A stretch of 64,000 nt of DNA from the NCBI RefSeq assembly GCF_031599675.1, contig NZ_CP134223.1, positions 5,332,001 to 5,396,000 on the forward strand. The letters run 5' to 3'. This document shows positions 24,829 through 34,527 of this stretch, one piece after another (the stretch's first letter is position 1; the number at the start of each line of letters is the position of its first letter). The translations under genes and the position numbers were made by a program. This DNA comes from Paenibacillus pedocola. GTDB lineage: Bacteria; Bacillota; Bacilli; Paenibacillales; Paenibacillaceae. Under the pieces are notes generated by a model. It was not told where the DNA came from. It did not search any database and saw only the letters and a list, made by a program, of their open reading frames with translations.

Positions 24829-26601
24829 CTATCCTTGCCGGAAATAGCTGCTCCAGTTGCGGTCCACCATATCCAGCGTACTCGTGCATGGTGACTGCTC
24901 TTCATCATCACCAGACTTCATGCGAGCATCGATCACAATTGGCAGCTTGTAGCCGATGTGGTGCTGCTTCACTTCGGCTTCTGCGTAGATATCGTCGGCC
25001 GGATTGAACCGGGTGAACACTGTCCAGAGAAAAGAGGTCTGTGTACGGACTGCCTCAGCAGCGCGATCCACTATAATCACCAGCGGCCAGGCTGTATTCC
25101 GTTCGCGCAGCGCAGTGTTCAGCCGGACCGGAAGCTCAGGGTCTTCTTCATAGGATGCACCGGAAACGATTAAACATCCGCCGCAATACGGAATGGCTTC
25201 TGTAATTCCTGGCAGCAGGCCTTCCGTGTAAGTACGGGGAAGCTCCCGCACCGCATGTCCGATTCCTATAATCACAGCTTGACTGTCCGGGCCGGGTCCA
25301 CGTTCAGCCGGTTCCTGCCTCACTCGCGCTGTGCTTCGAAACACATGCAGATCAGTGCCCGGGTTGAACCGTTCCAGCACAGTTTCCAGTAATTTAGGGA
25401 AATCGGAAAAAGCGGCCGGCTCACTCGTCAGCAGCAGGAACCGGGTAACAGACAGCTGCCGCTCCCCCAAAATACGGAAAGCAGTACCCAGAGCATCCTG
25501 CGGTGAAGTATCCTGTACAACCGCGGCAGCCACTCCATCCGGCCCAGATTCAGAATAAGTCCAGAACGCATGTACCGACGGCATAGCCAAATGATGGACA
25601 GGGGATAGCACCTGCTGGAGAAAATCGACTAAGTAGTAATTCTCTTCACGAGGAGTGACGGCAATCGTCGCGGGGTATATCGCATCCTTGCGGTGCCACA
25701 TCCGCTGCACATGCATTACGGGGGCAGTATGCTGCGGGAAATTATACTTATCATAATCGGCAAAAGCGCCCGCCTGACTCTGCCCATACGGAGGGACCAG
25801 TCCGCGGAGCGCAAATTCCGCTTCAGCCGGGATTGAGTGTCCGCCGAGCGGATCTTTGACCATGGGCAGTTTTCCGCCCAGGACAATCGACGCGAATACC
25901 AGATCCGGCAGCCATGCCGGTCCGGGAGCGCTTGCTGCCGCAATCAGCGCCGGGGGGCCGCCGATAAATACAGACACCGGCAGCGCCTCACCCTGAGTCT
26001 CGGCCTCCTGATGATACAGTCCGGCTCCTTTATGCTTTTGCCAGTGAATACCTGCTGTACTGTCATCAATGATTTGGATCCGGTGCATTCCGAGGTTATG
26101 CTTCTGCGGATTACTCAAGCTTTCTGTGTAAACAAGCGGAAGGGTAATATAAGGCCCTCCCGCTTCCTGCCAGCTTGTTACACGCGGCAGCTCGCGGAGC
26201 GGATCGGAAGTATGGCATACCCCCAATACCGGAGCCTCACCCTGCGGCACATGTTTAGTTCCGACTTTCAGCAGGTCGAAGACCAGTGCTTTTTCCTTCC
26301 ACAGGCTGGAGAGTGTAGGCGGAAGCAGTGTTTCAGCTGCACCCATCAGCGCTTTCATTAGCTGCTCCGGACGGCTGCCAAACGCTCTCTCGACCCGCTG
26401 GGCGGTCCCGAATAGATTAGTCGCTACGGGAAACGGCGTTCCTTTTACATTGGTAAATAACAGTGCCGGCCCTTCCTCCCGTGCCACACGCCGGTGAATC
26501 TCCGGAAGCTCCAGATAAGGGTCCACCTGAGTTTCAATTACGGCAAGATCCTTGTCTTTGCGAAGCTGCTCGATCCACTGGCGCAAATTTCCGTATCCCA
26601 C
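24829..26601 (-). CDS. UbiD family decarboxylase, probable menaquinone-pathway MqnL type
   Basis: A 590-residue UbiD-like protein, a prenylated-FMN decarboxylase family that acts on aromatic acids. The N terminus (LRQWIEQLRKDKDLAVIETQVDPYLELPEI) and the ALLFTNVKG, NLFGTAQRVERAFG, HNLGMHRIQI (R174) and RKDAIYPATI segments follow UbiD. The length fits the long menaquinone subtype and its role would be removing the carboxylate from dihydroxynaphthoate in the futalosine route. The AExxxEG catalytic block appears as A-E262-FAL-R266-G, so the second acidic position is Arg. It lies 28 bases after ctaA on the same strand. Confidence 0.8.
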   Translation of the reverse strand: MGYGNLRQWIEQLRKDKDLAVIETQVDPYLELPEIHRRVAREEGPALLFTNVKGTPFPVATNLFGTAQRVERAFGSRPEQLMKALMGAAETLLPPTLSSLWKEKALVFDLLKVGTKHVPQGEAPVLGVCHTSDPLRELPRVTSWQEAGGPYITLPLVYTESLSNPQKHNLGMHRIQIIDDSTAGIHWQKHKGAGLYHQEAETQGEALPVSVFIGGPPALIAAASAPGPAWLPDLVFASIVLGGKLPMVKDPLGGHSIPAEAEFALRGLVPPYGQSQAGAFADYDKYNFPQHTAPVMHVQRMWHRKDAIYPATIAVTPREENYYLVDFLQQVLSPVHHLAMPSVHAFWTYSESGPDGVAAAVVQDTSPQDALGTAFRILGERQLSVTRFLLLTSEPAAFSDFPKLLETVLERFNPGTDLHVFRSTARVRQEPAERGPGPDSQAVIIGIGHAVRELPRTYTEGLLPGITEAIPYCGGCLIVSGASYEEDPELPVRLNTALRERNTAWPLVIIVDRAAEAVRTQTSFLWTVFTRFNPADDIYAEAEVKQHHIGYKLPIVIDARMKSGDDEEQSPCTSTLDMVDRNWSSYFRQG

Positions 26602-26629
26602 TATATCTTTCCTCCTCGAACATGGCAGA

Positions 26630-27571
26630 TTACTTCTTCAATTTACTAAGCTGCCATACACGTACACTCATGTAGCAAAGTACACCAAACAATCCGGCAA
26701 TCAGCAGGATGTGGGCCAATGCGGCAAATATGTACAATCTCTCGTTATACAGCGTATGAACCACAGCCGCACCGCTCAATACCTGCAGCAGGCAGAGCGT
26801 AACGGCACTAACGCCAAGCGCTCTCAGCTCAGCCAGTCCCTTGTACCTCCAGAACGCCAAGTGGCCTAGTACAGCCACCAGAAGAAACAGCAGTGCCGCA
26901 GCGATCCGGTGCATAAACACGATGCCTACGCCGCCTGAAAGCTCGGGAACCCATTCCCCGTTGCAGAGCGGCCAGCCGGAGCAGCCTCCCTGTGAATCTG
27001 TGTGACTCACATAAGCCCCGATATAGACAACGATATAAGAATATAACGCAGTTACCCATGTTAAGTTGCGGAAGCCCCGGCTGACTGCCGGCTCTCGGCT
27101 ATCCTTTTCTCCCCCCGGTTCAAAACTTCGTTTCGTACCCAGAGCCAGCATTAATGCGCTTGCAAACGCAATCAGGGAGAAGCCCATATGCAGCGCCATT
27201 ACCGCAGCAGACTGGGATTTGATTACCGCAAGCGCTCCCATTCCGCCCTGCACAACGACGAACAGGAGCGTTAACAAGGCATAGACCAATAAATCCTTCT
27301 GCTTCCGTCCATAACGCCAGAAGGCATACACGGAGGCCAGTGACAATAGACCCGCCAGTCCGCTGAACAGACGATGGGTGTATTCAATCAGCGAGCCGAT
27401 TGTATAAGCCGGAATCAGTTTACCGTGGCATAGCGGCCATTCATTTCCGCATTCCAGCCCTGAGCCAGTCTTGGTTACTACGGCGCCTCCGAACAAGGCG
27501 AGGAACATAATGAGGCAGGTTATGTAGCTGAGCCATTTCAAATGTGTTGTCGTCAATTGGATCACCCGCAT
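26630..27571 (-). CDS. ctaA: Heme A synthase CtaA
   Basis: CtaA oxidises the C8 methyl group of heme O to the formyl group of heme A for aa3/caa3-type oxidases. The 313-residue membrane protein has eight predicted helices and the pseudo-repeat typical of the family: Cys pairs in ECGNEWPLCHG and GGCSGWPLCNGEW, and heme-ligand His in EYTHRLFSG, ALHMGFS, FMHRIAAA and LAHILLI. It heads a likely operon with the UbiD-like and HEPN genes; ctaB lies at 37.7 kb. Confidence 0.95.
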   Translation of the reverse strand: MRVIQLTTTHLKWLSYITCLIMFLALFGGAVVTKTGSGLECGNEWPLCHGKLIPAYTIGSLIEYTHRLFSGLAGLLSLASVYAFWRYGRKQKDLLVYALLTLLFVVVQGGMGALAVIKSQSAAVMALHMGFSLIAFASALMLALGTKRSFEPGGEKDSREPAVSRGFRNLTWVTALYSYIVVYIGAYVSHTDSQGGCSGWPLCNGEWVPELSGGVGIVFMHRIAAALLFLLVAVLGHLAFWRYKGLAELRALGVSAVTLCLLQVLSGAAVVHTLYNERLYIFAALAHILLIAGLFGVLCYMSVRVWQLSKLKK

Positions 27572-27607
27572 TTGTAGGAATGGATGGAAGAAATCATGAA
27601 GAGATTG

Positions 27608-27652
27608 AAAAAAACACCGCTTCTGCTCTGGTAGGGCGAAAGCGGTGCTTCA
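27608..27652 (-). terminator. Terminator after the thioredoxin-like gene
   Basis: On the minus strand AAGCACCGCTTTCG pairs with AGAAGCGGTGTT, followed by a T-run. It separates the thioredoxin-like gene from ctaA. Confidence 0.8.
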
Positions 27653-27659
27653 GGCTTCA

Positions 27660-28004
27660 TTACTTGTGGATGCTCAGATAAACCTCGAGGGCTCTGTTCA
27701 GGAAATTCTCGATTTCCTCACGGGATTTGCGCAGCTTGTTAACGAAGCGCACAAGTTCCCGGCCATCGCTGTAAGCGACAAAGCTTGGAATGCCCAGGAT
27801 ATTCTGTTCCTGGCTGACATCACCGACTGCATCTACGTCGACTTCAACCAGCGTGAGGCGGTCTTCATACTTCTGTTCTACTTCCGGCATAAACGGGTCG
27901 ATAAATTTGCAATCGGAGCACCAGTCGGCTTTGAACACGGCAACTGTTAAGCGGGGCGATTGAATCGCCACCTGAAATTCCGCAGGGGAAGAGATTTTAT
28001 CCAT
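27660..28004 (-). CDS. Thioredoxin-like protein (YtpP type)
   Basis: A 114-residue cytosolic thioredoxin-fold protein with active site W28-CSD-C32 in place of WCGPC, and cis-proline in GIPSF. The WCxDC site and the pattern VFKADWCSDCKFIDPFM match YtpP-like thioredoxin-like proteins of Bacillales, whose partner is not well defined. ATG at 28004 is preceded by AGAAAGGATTGAACCTTA. The gene lies downstream of the flippase gene with a 111-base gap. Confidence 0.85.
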   Translation of the reverse strand: MDKISSPAEFQVAIQSPRLTVAVFKADWCSDCKFIDPFMPEVEQKYEDRLTLVEVDVDAVGDVSQEQNILGIPSFVAYSDGRELVRFVNKLRKSREEIENFLNRALEVYLSIHK

Positions 28005-28115
28005 TAAGGTTCAATCCTTTCTGGGTTAAACTGTATACTGCCTTTCTCTCTAAGTGAAGCAAATTGTGCTCAGGAAGTCAATTGAAAAAGACAAATTAAA
28101 ACAAATATCACAGCA

Positions 28116-29744
28116 TTATTCGTTTGTACGTACCCGTGCAGGCTGCAGTTTCATCAGCGGGTTCAGCAATTTCTGCAGAACACGGGGATAACCGGCAATC
28201 TCCTGCCGGCTGAGCACACCCAGAACAATCAGCAGTACCAGATAAATGATTACAACCGCCGCACCCACAACCAGGCAGGTAATAAGGAAGGCAATGCGTG
28301 CAGGCATGAAGTGGGTCAGCATAATACCTGCTTCGTTCAGGCCGTAGCCGATTCCGCCGGACGCCAGTACGGCAACTGCAAAGCCGCCCCAGCGTTTGCC
28401 CATAATCTCAAAGGGCACAATCGATTTAAGCATGCGCAGATTCAGCAAAGTAATGACGATAAAGCAGAGTGCCGTTGCACCGATAATACCGTAAATACCG
28501 AATACCTTGCTGAGCAGGAAGCTGCCCGCGAGCTTCACGAGAATCCCGGCTAGCACATAATACATGGAGATCCGCGATTTCCCCATCCCCAGCAGGATCG
28601 AGTTGGTCGTCATCATCGTAATCTGGAAAATCGTCCCGATCGTCAGCATGGCGACGATTCCGCTGCCTCCCAGACCGGAAAACAGCAGACCGTTCACGGA
28701 ATAGGCGGCGACAGAGAGTGCCAATACAATCGGCATACCCGTCAAAATGGATATACGCAATGCCAGCGTAATCTGACGCTTAAGATGAACTTCATCACGT
28801 CGCGCGTAAGCTGCCGAAATAATCGGAATCAGCGATGTTCCCAGTGCGATGGCCAGAACCGGAGGTATGCCTGCTACGCTTTGGGCCCGGGTAGTTAAGA
28901 TACCCAGTGCCTCTGTCGCACTCTCCCGTCCGATCTGATCAATTAACAGGGGAACCGCAAGCGAGGTATCAATAACATTTACTACAGGAATAGTAAGGGA
29001 AGACAGCACGATTGGAATGGACAAGGTGAAAATATCTTTGTATATACTCCAGATAGGCAGCTTCTCGGCTGAATTATAATTCAGATTCTGCTCCTTATCC
29101 GCACGACGCAGCTTTATTGCAAAATAAATCATTACAGCGAATGCCGCTATGCTTCCCAGCACACTGCCGAAGGAAGCCCCGGCAGAGATAACGGTATTGT
29201 TATATCCTTGCTGCAATAAAATATAGGCGAGTAAAATAGCTGTTAACACCCGTGCAACCTGCTCCACGATCTGAGAAATCCCGCCGGCCATCATATTATT
29301 GCGTCCTTGGAAATATCCCCGCATCATGGCAATAGCCGGGAACAAAAGCAGTGCCGGTGCTATCGCTCTGACCGCCATGGCTGATTCGGGTACATCGGCG
29401 ATATGAGTGGCATAAAACGGCGCTCCGAAGTACAGCAGCAGGGTCATAATGACACCGGCCCCGACTGAGAAGAGGAGCGCTGCATGGTACACTTGTCTTG
29501 CCTCTTCCGGGCGGTTCAACGCATACCGCTCCGAGACCATTTTACTTAATGTACTTGGAATGCCGGCAGTAGCTACGGTCAGCAGCATTAAATAAATATT
29601 GTTGGACACCCCGAAGGATGCCCGCCCGATATCATCGAATATATGGTCCAGCGGAACCCGCTGAACCAGACCCAGCACGCGGGCCACCAGTGCCGCTGCG
29701 GCCAGTATAAGCGTTCCTTTGACAAAAGACTCTTTCTTGGACAA
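28116..29744 (-). CDS. MurJ/SpoVB-type polysaccharide flippase (YtgP-like)
   Basis: A 542-residue MOP-superfamily protein with 14 predicted transmembrane helices, matching B. subtilis YtgP (MurJ), a lipid II flippase, in length and N-terminal pattern (KGTLILAAAALVARVLGLVQRVP). SpoVB and other family members are the alternatives. The RGYFQGRNNM motif near residue 143 and the R-VP-L motif near residue 25-32 are typical of the family. The neighbourhood includes a class B PBP, which supports a cell-wall role. Confidence 0.88.
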   Translation of the reverse strand: MSKKESFVKGTLILAAAALVARVLGLVQRVPLDHIFDDIGRASFGVSNNIYLMLLTVATAGIPSTLSKMVSERYALNRPEEARQVYHAALLFSVGAGVIMTLLLYFGAPFYATHIADVPESAMAVRAIAPALLLFPAIAMMRGYFQGRNNMMAGGISQIVEQVARVLTAILLAYILLQQGYNNTVISAGASFGSVLGSIAAFAVMIYFAIKLRRADKEQNLNYNSAEKLPIWSIYKDIFTLSIPIVLSSLTIPVVNVIDTSLAVPLLIDQIGRESATEALGILTTRAQSVAGIPPVLAIALGTSLIPIISAAYARRDEVHLKRQITLALRISILTGMPIVLALSVAAYSVNGLLFSGLGGSGIVAMLTIGTIFQITMMTTNSILLGMGKSRISMYYVLAGILVKLAGSFLLSKVFGIYGIIGATALCFIVITLLNLRMLKSIVPFEIMGKRWGGFAVAVLASGGIGYGLNEAGIMLTHFMPARIAFLITCLVVGAAVVIIYLVLLIVLGVLSRQEIAGYPRVLQKLLNPLMKLQPARVRTNE

Positions 29745-29770
29745 ACTGTTTCGCCTTCTTCGCTGTTAAT

Positions 29771-30256
29771 TTAATACACACTGATCCAGATAAAGAACAG
29801 GACCACCATCATAATTTGCAGAATTACTTTGACCACGGTGCTGCTGAACAAACCTAGCAAGGAACCCATGCTGACTTTGAGCGCTTTGCCCGGATTCGAG
29901 CCAGCAATCAACTCACCAATGAACGCGCCTGCAAACGGGCCGATGATTAGTCCAATGGCATTAAGTACAAGCGGACCAATAATTATGCCAATCGTACTGC
30001 CAATGATTGAGGCACGTGAACCTCCAAATTTCTTGACACCCCAGGCACCGACGACATAGTCGGCCACAAACAATACGACCACAATCAGCGTCTGAATACT
30101 CCAAAACCAAGCGCCGAAGGAGTGGAAGGAGAAGAACCATCCGTACACAAAAAAGGCCAGATAAATCGCCAGCGCACCGGGCAGAATCGGATATACCGCC
30201 CCGGCCAGCCCTACCGCAAACAAAGCAATGATCAGAACCCAACCCAGGATTGCCAT
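29771..30256 (-). CDS. DUF456 membrane protein
   Basis: A 161-residue, strongly hydrophobic protein with about four to five helices rich in Gly, Ile and Val, beginning MAILGWVLIIALFAVGLAGAV. The GxxLPxLPG-like entry (AVYPILPGALAIY) and GPFAGAFIGELIAG are hallmarks of DUF456 (YtxB-like) proteins; function unknown. It lies 17 bases after the HAD gene and 26 bases before the flippase gene, so the three probably form an operon. Confidence 0.85.
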   Translation of the reverse strand: MAILGWVLIIALFAVGLAGAVYPILPGALAIYLAFFVYGWFFSFHSFGAWFWSIQTLIVVVLFVADYVVGAWGVKKFGGSRASIIGSTIGIIIGPLVLNAIGLIIGPFAGAFIGELIAGSNPGKALKVSMGSLLGLFSSTVVKVILQIMMVVLFFIWISVY

Positions 30257-30273
30257 TCATTCATCCCCTAAAG

Positions 30274-31017
30274 TTATGATGGTAGAATATATTTCTCAAT
30301 GACTTCTGCGATGCCGTCCTCGTTGTTCGTGGCGACCACAGCGTCCGCCTCCTGTTGTACGGTCTTCTGGGCGTTGCCCATGGCGACGCCCAGCCCGGCC
30401 TGCTGGATAGCCGCCAGATCGTTCAGGCTGTCGCCAACCGCAACCACCTCGGACATCTCGATGCCGAGAAGCTTGCAGACTTCGCCGATCCCGTAAGCCT
30501 TGTTCACGCCAAGCGGATTAATCTCCAGATTATGCGGGGTGGAATTGGTGATTTCCAGTCCTCCCAGATCCTGAAGCTGCATCAGCAGTTTATGGCGGAT
30601 CTCATCATCTTCTGTAGAATAGCCGAATTTAAGCCATTCTCTGCCCATGATGTCCCCATCCCAATTCTTGCGGTTGTAGACCTGCTCGGTGGAGTAAGCC
30701 CAGAACCAGATGCCGTATTCTTCTGCAATCTGGTACAGCTGTTCAATCAGCGCCGGATCCATCAGGGAGCGCCGGTATAACTCATAGGGCTCGCGCCAGA
30801 TCTCGCTGCCGTTAACGGTGATCATTGGCGTCTTAAGGCCCAGCTGCTCCGCGTAAGGCATGGCGCTTCTGAACGCCCGCCCGGTAGAGAGGCAGACGTG
30901 CACGCCGGCATCGACCGCTTTGGTAATCCATTCCACCGTTTTCGGGGTAATCACTTGGTCATCATTCAGTAAGGTTCCATCCATATCCAGTGCAAGCAGG
31001 CGGTATTTGGCAGTCAT
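30274..31017 (-). CDS. Cof-type HAD-IIB phosphatase
   Basis: A 247-residue haloacid dehalogenase-type sugar phosphate or nucleotide phosphatase. Motif I is LALDMDGTLL (nucleophile D11, acid D13), motif II is LSTGR, motif III/IV is VNKAYGIGEV...VAVGDSLNDLAAIQQAG, and a C2B cap sits between them. The frame could extend to 31143, but ATG at 31017 follows GGAGGGGTGGCAA and leaves a normal gap to the PBP gene. The substrate cannot be inferred. Confidence 0.9.
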   Translation of the reverse strand: MTAKYRLLALDMDGTLLNDDQVITPKTVEWITKAVDAGVHVCLSTGRAFRSAMPYAEQLGLKTPMITVNGSEIWREPYELYRRSLMDPALIEQLYQIAEEYGIWFWAYSTEQVYNRKNWDGDIMGREWLKFGYSTEDDEIRHKLLMQLQDLGGLEITNSTPHNLEINPLGVNKAYGIGEVCKLLGIEMSEVVAVGDSLNDLAAIQQAGLGVAMGNAQKTVQQEADAVVATNNEDGIAEVIEKYILPS

Positions 31018-31075
31018 TTGCCACCCCTCCATTCTTGTATGCCCTATATATATTGAAGGGCTGATTTGTATTTCC

Positions 31076-33214
31076 TTAATTCGTTGTATCCGCTGCTCCT
31101 GTTGGGTCTGCTTCCGTTCCCTTTGTCGCAGCACCCGTCCCATCAGCAGCGGAATCTGCAGATTTCACATTCTTCTTCGGCACCCCGTCGAGACCATATT
31201 CCCAGTCATAAGCATCAAAAATTTTACGGGCAATCGGCGCCGCACTGTTGGAACCGAAGCCGCCCTCAGGAATAACTACAGCCACAGCAAGCTTGGGATT
31301 TTCGCGCGGAGCAAAAGCGATAAATACCCCGTTATCGCGGTTTTTGTTGGTTCTGTCCGTTTGCTGCGAGGTCCCTGTTTTGCGGGCAAAATCATAAGGA
31401 AAATCAGTGAACGCAGTGACGTCACTGTTCATGCCTTTTTTGATCTCATTCCAGAAAGACTTATCGAAGGTGGTTACCTCATCCAGCACCTGACGCCCGA
31501 ACTCTTTAACCGTATTGCCTTCGGAGTCTGTAATTTTGCTGACCAGCTGCGGCTTAATCCGCACGCCTTCATTCGCCAGTGTCGAAGCATATTGGGCAAG
31601 CTGAAGCACCGTATAGCGGCCCTGCTGGCCAAACGAAGCATAGATCAATGCGGCTTGCGCACTGCCGGCTGCTTCAGTATTGGTATAGTTGATCTGTCCC
31701 AGATACTCTCTTGGCAATCCGCTTTGCGTCGAGACGCCCAGACCGAATTCCTTCATATATTTATCCCATACTCCGATCCCGCTGCTCTGGTATTTCTCCC
31801 ACAGCTTCTTACCGACCATATCGACCATGAAGACGTTGGAGGATTTCTCAATCGCTCTCGCCGGATCCATTGAACCGTATACGTGACCGGAAGCATTCCG
31901 CACCGAAGCATTATCATTTTTACCGAAATAAGCAATACCCTTATCGTTATAAACCGTTGAAGTAGAAAAGAAACCTTCATTCAAACCAATCAGCACACTC
32001 AGCGGCTTGATCGTGGAGCCGAGCAGCACCGTAGAACCAAATTCATGGCCCGACATCCCCGAAGAATAGGGAGTAATGGTTCCGTTCTGATAGTTGCCCA
32101 TGATCTTATTCCACACATCGGTGTCCATCTTTTCAGCTGTCCATACATTGGTATCGTAGTCCGGCATACTCGCCATGGCGACGATATTTCCGGTGTCTAC
32201 CTCCATCGCAACCGCGTAACCGGTCAGTGCATCCGGATGGGTCTGCCCTTGGACAGAATGGGTATGCAGCCAGCTGATTTGATCCGTAATGGCCTGTTCC
32301 GTTTTCAGCTGTATGTTTTTATTGATCGTGGTCCAAATGTCGTTGCCTTTGACAGGTGGCACAACCTCTTCAACCTTTTCAGCCATATTCTGAGGATTAA
32401 CCGAAATGACCTGATAGCCGTTCTTGCCGCGGAGCTCGCGCTGATACTGCAGTTCAAGCCCGTCGAATCCGACAAATTCATCATCTTTATAGCTCAGGCC
32501 GGGATCAGCATCAATCTTCTTCATGGCCGATTGAATATTCTTATAAATATCCAGACTGCTTGAGGATTTAAACGGCTTGATATAGCCGATCGTCTGCACT
32601 GCTACCGTATCCTTGTCATAGTGGCGGCTGCTCTCCTCGACAATTTCCAGACCCGGATATTCGCTTTTATGCTCCATAAAATACGCTACCTCATCTGAAG
32701 TCAGTCCCGCCTTAATCCGCCGTGCCATAAATCCTGAATACTTTTTGAAATACAGATCCAGTGAATCGATGATATCCTCTTGCGTCAGCTGTACTGCATT
32801 CGGATCACCGTATTTATGAAAATCCTCGACCAGCCTGGCGGCAAGCGCCTCCCCTTTGGCTTTTGCTTCCGGGGTCAGTGTTGTTTCACCAGTAGCTTTG
32901 TCTGTGGTTTTGGCAGTGTATTCTTTAGTTAGCGTAATGTACAGAGACTGCACCGAGGTCGAATAGGCGAGTTCTTCGCCTCCTGCTGCACGAATGACGC
33001 CCCGGATAGCCGCAAGCGGCACATTCTTGGTATCACGGCTGGTCTCTACCTCAGTCAAGGTAGGGCCTTCCACAAACTGCAAGACTGCAAGACGAATGAT
33101 GATGACACAAAAAATAATAAACGTGCTGAAGAAAAACACGTTAATCCGCAGGCCAAGTGAACTCTTGCTGGTGGTTTCGTCTGGCGGAGAGGCCTGCTTA
33201 CGGAAAAAACTCAC
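31076..33214 (-). CDS. Class B penicillin-binding protein (PBP2-like D,D-transpeptidase)
   Basis: A 712-residue membrane-anchored transpeptidase that cross-links peptidoglycan. One N-terminal helix (INVFFFSTFIIFCVIIIRLAV, about 26-47 in part) is followed by a dimerisation/pedestal domain and the transpeptidase domain with S-x-x-K (GSTIKPLSVL), SSN (EKSSNVFMV) and KTG (ARKTGTSQQ). The Thr/Gly/Ala-rich C-terminal tail (DGTGAATKGTEADPTGAAD) is low complexity. B. subtilis PbpA/PbpH are likely counterparts, so a role in rod-shape wall growth is plausible. It is downstream of a transglutaminase-like gene on the same strand. Confidence 0.92.
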   Translation of the reverse strand: MSFFRKQASPPDETTSKSSLGLRINVFFFSTFIIFCVIIIRLAVLQFVEGPTLTEVETSRDTKNVPLAAIRGVIRAAGGEELAYSTSVQSLYITLTKEYTAKTTDKATGETTLTPEAKAKGEALAARLVEDFHKYGDPNAVQLTQEDIIDSLDLYFKKYSGFMARRIKAGLTSDEVAYFMEHKSEYPGLEIVEESSRHYDKDTVAVQTIGYIKPFKSSSSLDIYKNIQSAMKKIDADPGLSYKDDEFVGFDGLELQYQRELRGKNGYQVISVNPQNMAEKVEEVVPPVKGNDIWTTINKNIQLKTEQAITDQISWLHTHSVQGQTHPDALTGYAVAMEVDTGNIVAMASMPDYDTNVWTAEKMDTDVWNKIMGNYQNGTITPYSSGMSGHEFGSTVLLGSTIKPLSVLIGLNEGFFSTSTVYNDKGIAYFGKNDNASVRNASGHVYGSMDPARAIEKSSNVFMVDMVGKKLWEKYQSSGIGVWDKYMKEFGLGVSTQSGLPREYLGQINYTNTEAAGSAQAALIYASFGQQGRYTVLQLAQYASTLANEGVRIKPQLVSKITDSEGNTVKEFGRQVLDEVTTFDKSFWNEIKKGMNSDVTAFTDFPYDFARKTGTSQQTDRTNKNRDNGVFIAFAPRENPKLAVAVVIPEGGFGSNSAAPIARKIFDAYDWEYGLDGVPKKNVKSADSAADGTGAATKGTEADPTGAADTTN

Positions 33215-33312
33215 AATTTTTCACTCCTTTACATCCTAAATAAACCTTAATAGCATCCAGGCCATTATCCCTCTCGAATTGTACCATAGATTCACGGCGT
33301 ACCGCCTCTTTG

Positions 33313-34458
33313 TCACAGTACATCCTCTTTCATGTGGGTTTTATCAAAATCCTTGACGTTAAACCAGTTTCCGCTGGATGCCCAGGTGGAATCCAGCGGA
33401 ATCCAGGCCTGCCTAAGGGGGATATACACTTCATTCCAGGCATGAGGGCCATATCCGCCTTGTCCATCATAACCCCGTCCGGTCACCACCCGCACCTGAA
33501 GTCCCTGCGAACGGGCCATAACCGCATACAGCCGGGCATAGTCTATACAGACACCAAGCCGGGTATCGAACGTATCCTGCGGCGTCTGCTCATGCCAGAT
33601 CCGGTTCTGCTCATAGTTCTCCGCCTTGGCATAGTCATAAGAAATCCGCGAGCCTATCCAATCATACAGCAGCTTGGCTTTTTGCTCCTCATCCTTGCCC
33701 GGACCGGCGATATCCGCAGCAGCCTCCGCGATATTCGCGGAAATATCATGATCGATGACCTCATATTTCCGCCGGAGAATATCATTCATCTCAGCGGCCA
33801 CCGCTTTGGTCAGAACCGGCAGCCTGCTGCGCACCTTCTCACCGGCGAGCGGGTCGAACACGGCAGCGGCGCTCTGGCTGTAGATTGGAGAGGCTTCCAC
33901 ATAGCGGCTGAAGCTGCTGTCCGGATTCAGTCCCACTCCAATATAGAGGGCAAAAACCAGCACCAGCCCGCGGACCAGCCCAATCGCAAGCCCAATGACC
34001 GCTCCGCTTAGCCGGCTGGCCTGGGTAATCTTCCTGTCGTGCGGCCTCACTGTCCGTCTAGGCAGCCTAAACGGCAGCAGCAGGAAGAGCAGACCCAGCA
34101 GCGGGCGGATGAGACTGTAGCATAAAAGGAGCAGCAGAAAAAAACGCACCAGCGGAGAGCCTTCCATCACCGATACTGCGGTGTAGTATAACTGCTGCCA
34201 GCCGCTTAGCTGGCTATCCGGAAGCACAACTCCCGCAGCCCAGACCTGGGCACGGGGAGATACATAGAGCGCTGCGGGAACAGCGATCACCAGAGCTGCC
34301 GCAGCAAGCAGTCCCGTTCCCAGAAGACCAAACAAACCGCCTGCTGCCCGGCTGAACCCTCGGCTCCAGCCCTGCAAGAGAGAGAAAAGTACAATCAGCA
34401 GTAATATAATTGAGATGACATTGGCCTCACTAAGGCTTTCGATCCAGCTGTTCAGCAT
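33313..34458 (-). CDS. Membrane protein with transglutaminase-like domain
   Basis: A 381-residue protein. Start ATG at 34458 follows AAAGGAGGTCAGGGT and is preferred to the frame opening at 34491. Four or five hydrophobic helices occupy residues about 10-170. The C-terminal part contains a transglutaminase-core triad pattern: Cys in LGVCIDYARLYAVMAR, His in GPHAWNEVYIPL and Asp in WIPLDSTWAS. Such proteins are predicted cysteine proteases or cross-linking enzymes outside the membrane. Location between a small membrane protein and a PBP hints at an envelope role. Confidence 0.85.
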   Translation of the reverse strand: MLNSWIESLSEANVISIILLLIVLFSLLQGWSRGFSRAAGGLFGLLGTGLLAAAALVIAVPAALYVSPRAQVWAAGVVLPDSQLSGWQQLYYTAVSVMEGSPLVRFFLLLLLCYSLIRPLLGLLFLLLPFRLPRRTVRPHDRKITQASRLSGAVIGLAIGLVRGLVLVFALYIGVGLNPDSSFSRYVEASPIYSQSAAAVFDPLAGEKVRSRLPVLTKAVAAEMNDILRRKYEVIDHDISANIAEAAADIAGPGKDEEQKAKLLYDWIGSRISYDYAKAENYEQNRIWHEQTPQDTFDTRLGVCIDYARLYAVMARSQGLQVRVVTGRGYDGQGGYGPHAWNEVYIPLRQAWIPLDSTWASSGNWFNVKDFDKTHMKEDVL

Positions 34459-34527
34459 ACCCTGACCTCCTTTCTGTCGCCCGCTGCCCAATTAAGCGTT
34501 GATAAAGCAATCTTATTTATTTCCGGC

